In this document: positions 35,912 to 43,922 of the stretch, piece by piece | Layout of the letters: every line of letters begins with the position of its first letter | Position numbering within the stretch: the stretch's first letter is position 1 | Assembly (NCBI RefSeq): GCF_001870515.1 | Contig: NZ_MDGT01000001.1 | Location: 124,001 to 188,000 of the forward strand | Direction of reading: 5' to 3' | DNA: 64,000 nt | From: Idiomarina sp. MD25a | GTDB taxonomy: Bacteria; Pseudomonadota; Gammaproteobacteria; Enterobacterales; Alteromonadaceae | The notes under the pieces: generated by a model | The model's database searches: none | What the model was told of the DNA's origin: nothing | The model's input: the letters and a program-made list of their open reading frames with translations, nothing else | Translations under genes and position numbers: made by a program

Positions 35912-36371
35912 CGCATTGACAGCAGTGACTGCCACGCCTCGTTCAATGTTTCTTCCTCATGTTTATCACGGGCTTTCACTAACTCATTAAATTGCTGCTG
36001 TGCACCCTGGTGAGCATATAACTGCGCTAAGCGATAGCGTGCCCAATCAGCACTTGGTAAAGATGTATCAGGTTTGTGCAGCGTTGTGATCTCTTTAAGG
36101 TACCTATTTAGCGCAGTCACACCATCAGCAGTTCGTGACTCCGAAAAGATACTCGTCCGAGCAAATTGATAATAACCCATCAATCGCTCATTTAGCCTTT
36201 CAGCAGACATCATCCTTTCAAAAACCTGATTGGCTTGTCCCAAATCCATTGCTGAGAAATTATTTCAGCTTGGTCATATTGCTCCATGTTCAGCAGTTTC
36301 TCGATGTCGCTCCTTTGTGCGTTTGAGCAGCAGCTCCAAAGGAGCACTATCATGAGTATTAATTTTTTCAT
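35908..36371 (-). pseudogene. Frameshifted small secreted TPR-like protein
   Basis: One gene seems split over two frames. From an ATG at 36371 (AAAGGAG 6 nt upstream) a signal peptide MKKLILMIVLLWSCCSNA and RSDIEKLLNMEQYDQAEIIS are read, ending at a stop at 36210. In the -1/+2 neighbouring frame, from about 36249 to 35908, runs ANQVFERMMSAERLNERLMG... and later DWARYRLAQLYAHQGAQQQF, which continues a TPR-like helical pattern without its own signal peptide or Shine-Dalgarno. The shift point is near 36249-36260. Joined length would be about 150 residues. A sequencing error or programmed shift could also explain it. Function unknown. Confidence 0.6.
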
Positions 36372-36372
36372 A

Positions 36373-37128
36373 TTAGACTCCTTTGCGCACATTTAAGGCT
36401 TCATACTTTTTGCTGTAAAAATAAATCGCAACACCACCCAACACACCGGGCATAACCCAAAACAACAACTGCCATTGTCCGATATGTGCCAACGCATGCC
36501 GCGCACCAAAAGCAAAGAAGGCTGTGTAGACCGCGATACCGGAACCACACATTGAACTTAAGTGTTCAATTAACCAACGATTGCTCGCTACATTTTGGGA
36601 AAATATATAAGACAGCATTTGATAGCCGTTGACGATGCCCAGCACAGCAAAAATAAAGTGTAAGTAAGGACTTACCAATGCATGTTGTGCCATCAATATC
36701 CCCTGCACAAAAAGCACACTGGCAACCACCATTAATAACACCGGCATTGCGACATAGTGCCATTTTCTTAGCGGTGCTCTATTGCCCTTCGTTTGCAACA
36801 CACGGTTCGCATGATGAATAGATGTAAAGGTTAGTAATGACAAGAAAAGAAGCAACGTCCAAAACATGCGTACCGTCGCTAAGGTATCTTCTGGCGAGGT
36901 AGATTGATTAATCAATTGCCCCTTAAAGTAAGTCGGAGCTACGAGTACCATCACCGACATCACTAAGGCTGAGATGGCCAGTACATACATCGTGTAAGTG
37001 TAAAAACGTCCATACTTACGATGATTGAGACTGCCTTTGCGAGCCACCATCGGGATGACAAATAAGACCATAGCCAGCGCACCTGCCAGAATGTGCGTGT
37101 ATAAAAGAAAGGAATGTAATTGCAACAT
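36373..37128 (-). CDS. Multi-pass membrane protein (DUF2306-like)
   Basis: 251 residues with about seven hydrophobic helices. The N-terminal LLYTHILAGALAMVLFVIPM followed by ARKGSLNHRKYGRFYTYTM matches the helix-His-Gly-Arg pattern of DUF2306-type proteins, in which His residues may bind haem, though this is not established here. Start has GGAG 7 nt upstream. It is divergent from a DesK-like sensor kinase gene by a short gap, so it may be a target of that two-component pair. The frameshifted gene follows at once on the same strand. Confidence 0.65.
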   Translation of the reverse strand: MLQLHSFLLYTHILAGALAMVLFVIPMVARKGSLNHRKYGRFYTYTMYVLAISALVMSVMVLVAPTYFKGQLINQSTSPEDTLATVRMFWTLLLFLSLLTFTSIHHANRVLQTKGNRAPLRKWHYVAMPVLLMVVASVLFVQGILMAQHALVSPYLHFIFAVLGIVNGYQMLSYIFSQNVASNRWLIEHLSSMCGSGIAVYTAFFAFGARHALAHIGQWQLLFWVMPGVLGGVAIYFYSKKYEALNVRKGV

Positions 37129-37260
37129 GGATGTTCTCCGTCAGTTCACTGATTGAAAGCTTAAGCAACTTAAGCCCTCTTTGTGAGTGACAAAGGTCAT
37201 GACTTAAAAGGTGACTTTCGGCCTATTTCTAAAGGGAGACATTCACGGCATACTGCTAAT

Positions 37261-38415
37261 ATGAACATTGGCAAATATATTTCACATATCGCGCAAATGG
37301 GCGCTGACCGTTGGGCGGGCCTACTCACTTGGCTAGTCGTCTCGGCGACCTCGGTTTACTTTGCTCATCGTCAAGGTTTACTGCCTTGGAGCGCTATTTC
37401 AACTTACCTAACTTACTTCGCATTTATTGGGTTTATTATTTGCTTTAGTCTCGCCACACGACAAAAGCCATTCAAACATGAACCCCATACTCGTTACGGC
37501 CTTATTTTTCTGCAATTAGCGTGTATTTACGTCACCTTCTTTTTTATCCCGCATAATTATGTCGCGATTCTGTTGGTAATCTGGGCCGCACAATTGCCCT
37601 ATTTTATGTCGCTGCTAGGTGCAGTCATACTCATGGCTGTGTTATCCACTATTTTTGGTGTCATTTATCACGTTCATTGGCAACAGTCAGGCGCTTGGCT
37701 CAGCGCCGTTTTGTTTTGGACGTTTGAAATTTTTTCTATCGTAATGATGATGACCCAGCTAAAAGAGCAACAAGCCCGTGAGCGAGAGGAGGCAATTAAT
37801 CGTGAGCTTCGCGCAACACAGGCACTGCTCACTGAAGCGAGTAAACAATCTGAACGTACCCGTATTGCTCGCAATATCCATGATTTAGTCGGGCATCATC
37901 TAACAGCCCTCACTATTCAGTTGCAAGTAGCCGAACGTAAGTCGGAGGGTGAAGTAAAAACGCTTATTGAACGCAGTCAGCAGGTGGCCAAACTGTTACT
38001 TGCCGATGTCCGCGAAGCGGTTAACGATATACGCAGCACGGCCGCAATCGATGTTAAAAGTGCTCTGCTCGCTTTGCAACTAAACAGCCCAGAAAAGCAG
38101 GTCTCTTTTAGTATTTCAGACGACCTTACCGTGACTGACGTTGCTACGGCCGAGACGCTATTACTCATTGCAAAAGAGGCCATTACTAACTTTTTCCGTC
38201 ATTCTAACGGCAACACGCTACTGATTGAGCTATCGAGTAAAAAAGATATCGAGATGCGAATTGCTGATTCAGGCACAATAAAGCAACCATTGCAGCTCGG
38301 CAACGGTCTGCGGGGCATGGTCGAACGCGTCACAGAACTTAAAGGGCGATTAAATATTAATGAACAGCCGACGTTAACTATCACTGCGACATTGCCTAAG
38401 GAGCAAGCACTATGA
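37261..38415 (+). CDS. DesK/NarX-like membrane sensor histidine kinase
   Basis: N-terminal sensor of about five or six membrane helices (about residues 15-165) with little periplasmic sequence, a coiled-coil linker (KEQQAREREEAINRELRATQ), HisKA_3 dimerisation domain with the phospho-acceptor His in RIARNIHDLVGHHLTAL, and an HATPase_c domain with N-box EAITNFFRHSNGN, G1 IADSG and GNGLRGMVERV. Such kinases sense membrane state. Start: an ATG at 37261 lies just before the first helix; an in-frame GTG at 37183 adds 26 residues. Neither has a good Shine-Dalgarno. Overlaps its response regulator by 4 nt. Confidence 0.9.
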   Translation: MNIGKYISHIAQMGADRWAGLLTWLVVSATSVYFAHRQGLLPWSAISTYLTYFAFIGFIICFSLATRQKPFKHEPHTRYGLIFLQLACIYVTFFFIPHNYVAILLVIWAAQLPYFMSLLGAVILMAVLSTIFGVIYHVHWQQSGAWLSAVLFWTFEIFSIVMMMTQLKEQQAREREEAINRELRATQALLTEASKQSERTRIARNIHDLVGHHLTALTIQLQVAERKSEGEVKTLIERSQQVAKLLLADVREAVNDIRSTAAIDVKSALLALQLNSPEKQVSFSISDDLTVTDVATAETLLLIAKEAITNFFRHSNGNTLLIELSSKKDIEMRIADSGTIKQPLQLGNGLRGMVERVTELKGRLNINEQPTLTITATLPKEQAL

Positions 38416-39050
38416 TCAAAGTGCTACTTGTCGATGATCAAACGCTTATTCGACAAGGATTAGAGAGTCTTTTGACCATGAGCGATGCGCTCACAATTTG
38501 TGGGCAGGCGAGCGATGGTGAGGAAGCCATTAACATGATCGACTCAGTGCAACCGGATGTCGTGCTAATGGACATTCGTATGCCGCGTATGGACGGTATT
38601 GAGACGACAAGACGCCTGCGCCAGACACACCCTCAGCTACCGATATTGATTCTAACGACCTTTGATGATCACGAATTAATTATTAAAGCCATTGCAGCAG
38701 GTGCACAGGGCTATCTACTTAAAGATGTCTCTTTAGAAACGTTGGTCGATGCGATTCGCGCACTCGTCGACGGCGGCACTTGGCTCCAGCCTGCTATTAC
38801 TGAGCGCATCGTTAACAGCCTAACACACAGTGCCACCAAGACCGCTCCCGCCTTGATAGAACCGTTAACCGATAAAGAACTTGCTGTACTGAGACTGATG
38901 GCGGCAGGGCTCAGTAATCAAGAAATCGCCGATAGCTTGTTTAAGTCGACTGGTACTATAAAAAACCAAGTCTCGTCGATTATGGCCAAGCTAGGCGTTC
39001 ATGACCGCACGCGCGCGGTACTCAAAGCGATTGATTTAGGTGTTTTATAG
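38412..39050 (+). CDS. NarL/DesR-family response regulator
   Basis: Receiver domain (about 1-120) with acidic DD at 9-10, phospho-acceptor Asp in VVLMDIRMPRMDG (about 55), Thr in LTTFDD and Lys in YLLKD; C-terminal LuxR-type helix-turn-helix (about 145-210) with LTDKELAVLRLMAAGLSNQEIADSLF. 212 residues. Cotranscribed with the kinase (ATGA overlap), which is certainly its partner. Target genes unknown; the divergent DUF2306-like gene is a candidate. Confidence 0.93.
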   Translation: MIKVLLVDDQTLIRQGLESLLTMSDALTICGQASDGEEAINMIDSVQPDVVLMDIRMPRMDGIETTRRLRQTHPQLPILILTTFDDHELIIKAIAAGAQGYLLKDVSLETLVDAIRALVDGGTWLQPAITERIVNSLTHSATKTAPALIEPLTDKELAVLRLMAAGLSNQEIADSLFKSTGTIKNQVSSIMAKLGVHDRTRAVLKAIDLGVL

Positions 39051-39110
39051 ACTTGCGTTAGCCAACCGACCTCCACAGTTGTTAGTATTAGATAAAACCT
39101 ACGCAACATA

Positions 39111-39371
39111 ATGGGAGATATGGCTAAGCCAAACAAAAAAGGCCCTGTGCGCACAGTGCAAATTTCATGTTTGCAATGCAAAGCGACATTATTCAAATAT
39201 CGCAAAGGTGGTAAAGGTGCACTGGTAAAATGTTTTATCGAACGGATAGTCGAAGATCACACGCAAACCCCATGTCACTGCCCAGGCTGTGGGCAAGAGT
39301 TTGCACGGGAAACGATGATTCGAGGCACACCGGCGTATAAAATGATTGGCGGCAAAGTCCATATGAAATAA
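39111..39371 (+). CDS. Small zinc-ribbon-like protein
   Basis: 86 residues with two Cys pairs, SCLQC and CPGCGQEF (with a further Cys in TPCHCPGC), spaced about 30 residues apart as in a zinc ribbon. The N-terminus is Lys/Pro rich (KPNKKGP). An ATG at 39120 is an alternative start, but its GGGAG is only 2 nt away; the ATG at 39111 has none. It starts 60 nt after the response regulator and ends 3 nt before the aldolase-like gene. Family not recognised; nucleic-acid or redox function cannot be told apart. Confidence 0.6.
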   Translation: MGDMAKPNKKGPVRTVQISCLQCKATLFKYRKGGKGALVKCFIERIVEDHTQTPCHCPGCGQEFARETMIRGTPAYKMIGGKVHMK

Positions 39372-39374
39372 AAG

Positions 39375-40466
39375 ATGCACATCCCTGACGCTTTAAAATC
39401 TGAGTTTCACTCACAATTAGACACCGCCTCGGCGGTCATTCATCGCCATCCACAACCGACTCTAAAAAATGAGTTGGTGCAATTAAGCGAGTATGCGCAA
39501 GAAAGCGATACTCGCGATAGCTATGGACAGGGCGGCATTGTCAGCGAGTTTGAAGAGCAAATCTGCGAACTCTTTGACAAGCCTTCAGCGCTCTTCTTAC
39601 CAACGGGTACACTCGCCCAGTGTGTTGCGATGAAGTGTTACAGCGAAGCCAGTGGCAAAAACGGTGTTGGTTTGCATCCGACGTCCCATTTGCGACTCCA
39701 TGAGCATGATGCGATACAGCACTTGTGGGGGCTGTCAGTACACTTTATGGGGGAAGCGCAGCGCTCGCTCACAGCGGTCGATATCACCACGCTTAACCCT
39801 GAACACGTGACTGCGATTATTGTCGAGACGCCGATGCGTGAAATAGGTGGCGCAATGCCGTCTTGGGATGATCTGCTCACGATGCGCGCATGGTGTAGTC
39901 AGCACAACGTACGTATGCACTTAGATGGTGCCCGTATTTGGCAAGCGACCGAATATTACCAACGCTCACTGGCTCAAATTGCCGAATTGTTCGACAGTAT
40001 TTACGTTAGCTTTTATAAAGATTTAGGTGGAATATTTGGGGCGGCCCTGATTGGTACCGATGAATTAATAAAACCTGCACGCGTCTGGTCACGTCGCGCG
40101 GGTGGAAATCCCATCACACTGTACCCTGAGGCGCTTTCGGCTCGCAAAGGGCTAGAGAGTTATCTGCCGAAGATGCCTGATTATGTTGAATTCACTAAAA
40201 CTCTGACGGACTTGCTAAGCTCCGCCGGCTTCGAAATCATTCCCCCGCAGCCCAAAGCGGCTATGTTTCATATCCGCCTCCCATGTAACGCGACAATAGC
40301 GGCTGAAAAACTTGTTGATTATGCCCAACAACAGGGAGTCATCGTATTACCTTTGCCACGAGCCGAACAAGATGACAAGGCTATCTGCGAGGTTTCGATT
40401 GGCGATCGGGCACTTGAACAAGCGCCCGAGTTCTGGATTAGACATCTATCCGCTTGTTTCTTATGA
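39375..40466 (+). CDS. PLP-dependent threonine-aldolase-like enzyme
   Basis: Fold-type I PLP enzyme of the beta-eliminating lyase/threonine aldolase family (LtaE-like). Seen: YGQGGIVSEFEEQICELF, ALFLPTGTLAQCVAMK (about 74-89), an Asp-binding segment MHLDGARIWQA (about 178-188) that holds the pyridine nitrogen, and VSFYKDLGGIFGAALIG with the Schiff-base Lys (about 216). Substrate may be L-threonine or another beta-hydroxy amino acid; N- and C-terminal parts diverge from E. coli LtaE, so no symbol is given. 363 residues, full length. The start is 3 nt after the preceding stop. Confidence 0.82.
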   Translation: MHIPDALKSEFHSQLDTASAVIHRHPQPTLKNELVQLSEYAQESDTRDSYGQGGIVSEFEEQICELFDKPSALFLPTGTLAQCVAMKCYSEASGKNGVGLHPTSHLRLHEHDAIQHLWGLSVHFMGEAQRSLTAVDITTLNPEHVTAIIVETPMREIGGAMPSWDDLLTMRAWCSQHNVRMHLDGARIWQATEYYQRSLAQIAELFDSIYVSFYKDLGGIFGAALIGTDELIKPARVWSRRAGGNPITLYPEALSARKGLESYLPKMPDYVEFTKTLTDLLSSAGFEIIPPQPKAAMFHIRLPCNATIAAEKLVDYAQQQGVIVLPLPRAEQDDKAICEVSIGDRALEQAPEFWIRHLSACFL

Positions 40467-40469
40467 ACG

Positions 40470-40853
40470 CTAGTTTTTCTTAGCCGAGGTGATTGTGTCG
40501 AGCGTGCGTAGGTAGTCTTTCGCAAAGCCTTTCACGCGCGCTTGGTTCATGGCCTCTGAACCTAAGTGGACCTGCTCCAATGAATTCGCCGCAACATCCA
40601 GCTCTTTACTCAGGCGCGCCAGCGCAACTTCTAATGTGTAGGTAATTTCATGCACTTTGGCTAAATCCTGAGCGGTCATCTCGCCTTCGGTTAAAGATTT
40701 CAACTTCGCGTTATACTCATCAATATTGGCAAGCGCTTGCGCTAAATTTTCAGAAGGCTTCGGCTTAAAATGCTGATAGCTTTGTTGTTGCGCTAGCGCG
40801 CCGGCAGTCATTAGCACACTACACGCTGCCAAGGTGTAAACCAGTTTTCGCAT
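40470..40853 (-). CDS. Small periplasmic helical protein (DUF6746-like)
   Basis: 127 residues: a signal peptide ending AGALAQ (about residue 21), then a helical domain, with ENLAQALANIDEYNAKLKSL and EITYTLEVALARLSKEL. No Cys in the mature part. It resembles the small exported DUF6746 proteins, but I hold that loosely. GAGG lies 6-7 nt before the ATG. It is convergent with the aldolase-like gene (3 nt apart) and divergent from the receptor-channel gene across 116 nt. Confidence 0.7.
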   Translation of the reverse strand: MRKLVYTLAACSVLMTAGALAQQQSYQHFKPKPSENLAQALANIDEYNAKLKSLTEGEMTAQDLAKVHEITYTLEVALARLSKELDVAANSLEQVHLGSEAMNQARVKGFAKDYLRTLDTITSAKKN

Positions 40854-40969
40854 AGAACATTCCTCTTACTATTTTTCCAAAGTATTCAAATAATCAATCG
40901 GTATGACACTATTTTATGTAATCATAACTGCTAATCTTTAATTTGTATTAATTAATAAGGTACGTTCAC

Positions 40970-42046
40970 ATGCGTCATTTTGTTTTCGCGTTTATCGCCG
41001 TACTCATATCCTCATCTGCGTTTGCACAGCAGCAGGCGACACCGCAGCCTGAAGAGCCATTAAAAATTGCAGTACGCGTGAATGCGCCATTTGTCATTGA
41101 ACAAAGTAACCAGCAATATCAAGGTTTGGCAATTCAACTATGGCAAGATATCGCAGATCGGTTAAACGTCAATTATGAACTGTATCCACTGCCCTTAGAC
41201 GAGGTTATCAATGGTGTGGAGCAGGGCGGCTATGATCTCGGCCTCGGTGCACTCACCATCACCTCTGAACGCGAAGCACGACTAGACTTTAGTCAACCGT
41301 TTATCAATGGCGGTCTGGCTATTGCTGTACCCGTCAATAACGAGTCAACTTGGTGGGCAATGACTAAACGCTTTGTGTCCTTTGATTTTCTATACATCAT
41401 TATGATTCTATCGTTGGTGCTCTTTGTTGCCGGTGCATTAGTTTGGTATTTCGAGCGCAAAGAAAATACTGAAGAGTTCTCTGACCAGCCACTAAAGGGC
41501 CTGGGATCAGGCTTTTGGTGGGCCGCCGTGACCATGACCACCGTGGGTTACGGTGATAAATCCCCCCGCAGCTTGGGGGGACGAGCAGTCAGCCTGATCT
41601 GGATGTTTACCTGCGTCATCATTATTTCGAGCTTCACCGCAAGTATCGCTTCGTCGTTGACCGTTTCTAAGTTTCAGTCAAAAGTATCCAGTGTTGCAGA
41701 TTTAGGTAATGCACGTGTAGCGACCATTGGCTCTTCAGCGACAGCGCGCTGGTTAGAAGATAAGAATATCGGCTTTGAATCTGTAACCGATCTCAACACA
41801 GCCTTAGCGAAACTCGACAATGGTCAACTCGATGCTGTGGTTTATGATGAACCTATCATTCGCTACCTAATTCGTACGCAGTCGTATAATAATGTCCGAG
41901 TATTACCCGAACGCGTGATTTCGCAAGACTATGGCTTTGTACTACCACAAGGCAGTCCGCTCCGCGAGTCTATCAACCGCGAGCTCTTAGCTATCATCCA
42001 AACTGAAGCATGGCGCCAAGAACGCAGCCGCTACCTCGGCCAATAA
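40970..42046 (+). CDS. GluR0-like ligand-gated potassium channel subunit
   Basis: Prokaryotic ionotropic-glutamate-receptor architecture in one 358-residue chain. Signal peptide (1-20, SAFAQ); lobe 1 of a periplasmic amino-acid-binding domain (about 30-125) with EREARLDFSQPF, whose R101 matches the Arg that grips the ligand carboxylate; TM1 (about 138-160); pore loop with selectivity filter TVGYGD (191-196); TM2 (about 205-230) ending SSFTASIASSLT, like the SYTANLAAFLT gate of animal receptors; and lobe 2 (about 235-358) with VYDEP (D293 likely binds the amino group). The filter predicts K+ selectivity, as in Synechocystis GluR0. It should work as a tetramer in the inner membrane. Ligand unknown. 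Confidence 0.88.
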   Translation: MRHFVFAFIAVLISSSAFAQQQATPQPEEPLKIAVRVNAPFVIEQSNQQYQGLAIQLWQDIADRLNVNYELYPLPLDEVINGVEQGGYDLGLGALTITSEREARLDFSQPFINGGLAIAVPVNNESTWWAMTKRFVSFDFLYIIMILSLVLFVAGALVWYFERKENTEEFSDQPLKGLGSGFWWAAVTMTTVGYGDKSPRSLGGRAVSLIWMFTCVIIISSFTASIASSLTVSKFQSKVSSVADLGNARVATIGSSATARWLEDKNIGFESVTDLNTALAKLDNGQLDAVVYDEPIIRYLIRTQSYNNVRVLPERVISQDYGFVLPQGSPLRESINRELLAIIQTEAWRQERSRYLGQ

Positions 42047-42065
42047 TTTTTCTGGAGTTCAATCG

Positions 42066-43922
42066 ATGTTGTTTAAATGGTTTGAAAATCGTATCAACCC
42101 GTTTCCCGAGGAAGAGCCAACGCAGCCGCCGAAAGGCTTCTTTGCGTTTTGTTGGCATTTTACTAAAGGTTCAACACCCTATTTGCTGATGACTGCGCTC
42201 TTTATGGCTGGAATAGCCATCGCAGAAGTTTGGCTTTTCGGTTTTTTAGGGCAAATTGTCGACTGGCTGTCACAGCAAGATCGCGAAACAATTTTCCAAG
42301 ATCAGTTCGTACCCTTAGTTTGGATGAGCGCATTCGTACTTATCGGACTACCGCTGTTGGTTTGGGTGCACTCCATGCTGACTCATCAAACACTGCTCGG
42401 TAACTTTCCTATGCGCATTCGTTGGCAGGGGCATCGTTACTTAATGAAACAATCGATGAGCTATTATCAGGATGAGTTTGCTGGTCGGGTCGCAACCAAG
42501 TTGATGCAAACCTCGTTAGCTGTCAGGCAATGTATCATGTCGTTTATTGAGATCATTAACTATGTAGTGGTCTATTTTATTGGCATGTTCTTTATTATTG
42601 GTTCCGCCGATTGGCGCCTCATGTTGCCACTCGCTATTTGGCTTGTGCTCTACGGGATCTTATTGCGCTACTATGTTCCGAAACTGGGACAGGTTTCCGC
42701 TTTACAAGCAGATGCACGCTCGGTTATGACGGGACGTATTGTCGATTCCTACACCAATATCCAAACCGTCAAATTGTTCTCCCATGCACAACGTGAAGCG
42801 CGGTTCGCTAAAGAGGGTATGAGCGAGTTTTTAACCACCGTCCACGCGCAAATGCGCTTGGTCACGCAACTCTATGGCTTTCTATATTTTATCAATTGTG
42901 GACTATTATTCGGATCCGCTGCGACCGCCATCGTCCTATGGCGAGGCGACTGGGTCACCTTAGGTGCCGTGGCGGTTGTCATTGGTTTAGTACTGCGCTT
43001 GTTCGGTATGTCACAAATGGTCATGTGGCAACTATCAACGCTGTTCGAGAGCATCGGCACCGTACAAGATGGGATTGGTTCACTCGCCGTTCCCCAACGT
43101 ATTGTTGATAAGCCCGATGCCAAGCCGTTAAACGTACCGCACGGTAACATTCGGTTTAATCATGTCAGCTTTCACTATGGGAAAGGCTCCGGTGTAATGG
43201 AAGATTTCAATCTAGACATTAAACCGGGTGAAAAAATTGGCGTTGTCGGTCGCTCGGGTGCCGGAAAATCGACGTTGGTTAACTTATTACTGCGTTTTTA
43301 CGATGTAGAAAAAGGCGCCATTACTATTGATGGTCAAGATATTAGCCAAGTACAGCAAGACACTCTACGCGCTAATATTGGCATGGTCACGCAAGACACT
43401 TCATTGCTGCATCGCTCCGTGCGCGACAATATCCTCTACGGCCGCCCCGACGCCACCGAAGAAGAGCTGTTACTTGCAGTAAAACGCGCGCATTGTAATG
43501 AATTTATCGACCAACTCGAGGACTCAAAAGGACGACGGGGACTCGACGCTCATGTTGGTGAACGCGGCGTTAAGCTCTCGGGTGGACAGCGTCAACGTAT
43601 TGCCATAGCGCGGGTAATGCTTAAAGACGCGCCGTTACTTATTTTAGATGAAGCAACATCAGCGCTCGACTCTGAGGTTGAAAACGCTATTCAAGATAAC
43701 TTGTATCAACTGATGCAAGGTAAGACTGTCATTGCTATTGCGCATCGTTTATCCACTATCGCTGCGATGGATAAACTGATCGTAATGGACCAAGGTCAGA
43801 TCATTGAACAAGGCAGCCACGAGCAGCTTCTGGAGCAGGATGGCCTTTACGCTAAACTCTGGCGTCACCAGTCAGGTGGCTTTCTACCTGAGACACTTGA
43901 TGAAGAGGCCACTCAATATTAA
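42066..43922 (+). CDS. ABC exporter half-transporter (MsbA/MDR type)
   Basis: Fused membrane-ATPase half-transporter that should act as a homodimer. Membrane domain of six helices (about 30-330), then the nucleotide-binding domain with Walker A GRSGAGKST (about 396-404), Q-loop MVTQDTSLLH, signature LSGGQRQRIAIARVM, Walker B LLILDEATSALDSE and switch His in AIAHRLSTI. 618 residues. The substrate is not predictable; it is a generic multidrug/lipid-type exporter. GGAG lies before the ATG and it starts 19 nt after the receptor-channel gene, so the two may be cotranscribed. Its last 71 nt overlap the convergent REC-EAL gene. Confidence 0.92.
   Translation: MLFKWFENRINPFPEEEPTQPPKGFFAFCWHFTKGSTPYLLMTALFMAGIAIAEVWLFGFLGQIVDWLSQQDRETIFQDQFVPLVWMSAFVLIGLPLLVWVHSMLTHQTLLGNFPMRIRWQGHRYLMKQSMSYYQDEFAGRVATKLMQTSLAVRQCIMSFIEIINYVVVYFIGMFFIIGSADWRLMLPLAIWLVLYGILLRYYVPKLGQVSALQADARSVMTGRIVDSYTNIQTVKLFSHAQREARFAKEGMSEFLTTVHAQMRLVTQLYGFLYFINCGLLFGSAATAIVLWRGDWVTLGAVAVVIGLVLRLFGMSQMVMWQLSTLFESIGTVQDGIGSLAVPQRIVDKPDAKPLNVPHGNIRFNHVSFHYGKGSGVMEDFNLDIKPGEKIGVVGRSGAGKSTLVNLLLRFYDVEKGAITIDGQDISQVQQDTLRANIGMVTQDTSLLHRSVRDNILYGRPDATEEELLLAVKRAHCNEFIDQLEDSKGRRGLDAHVGERGVKLSGGQRQRIAIARVMLKDAPLLILDEATSALDSEVENAIQDNLYQLMQGKTVIAIAHRLSTIAAMDKLIVMDQGQIIEQGSHEQLLEQDGLYAKLWRHQSGGFLPETLDEEATQY

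Noticed and set aside
41500-41600. Pore segment considered as an ordinary voltage-gated or KefC-like K+ channel
   Set aside because: Only two helices flank the pore loop, and both halves of an amino-acid-binding domain surround it in the order of a glutamate receptor.
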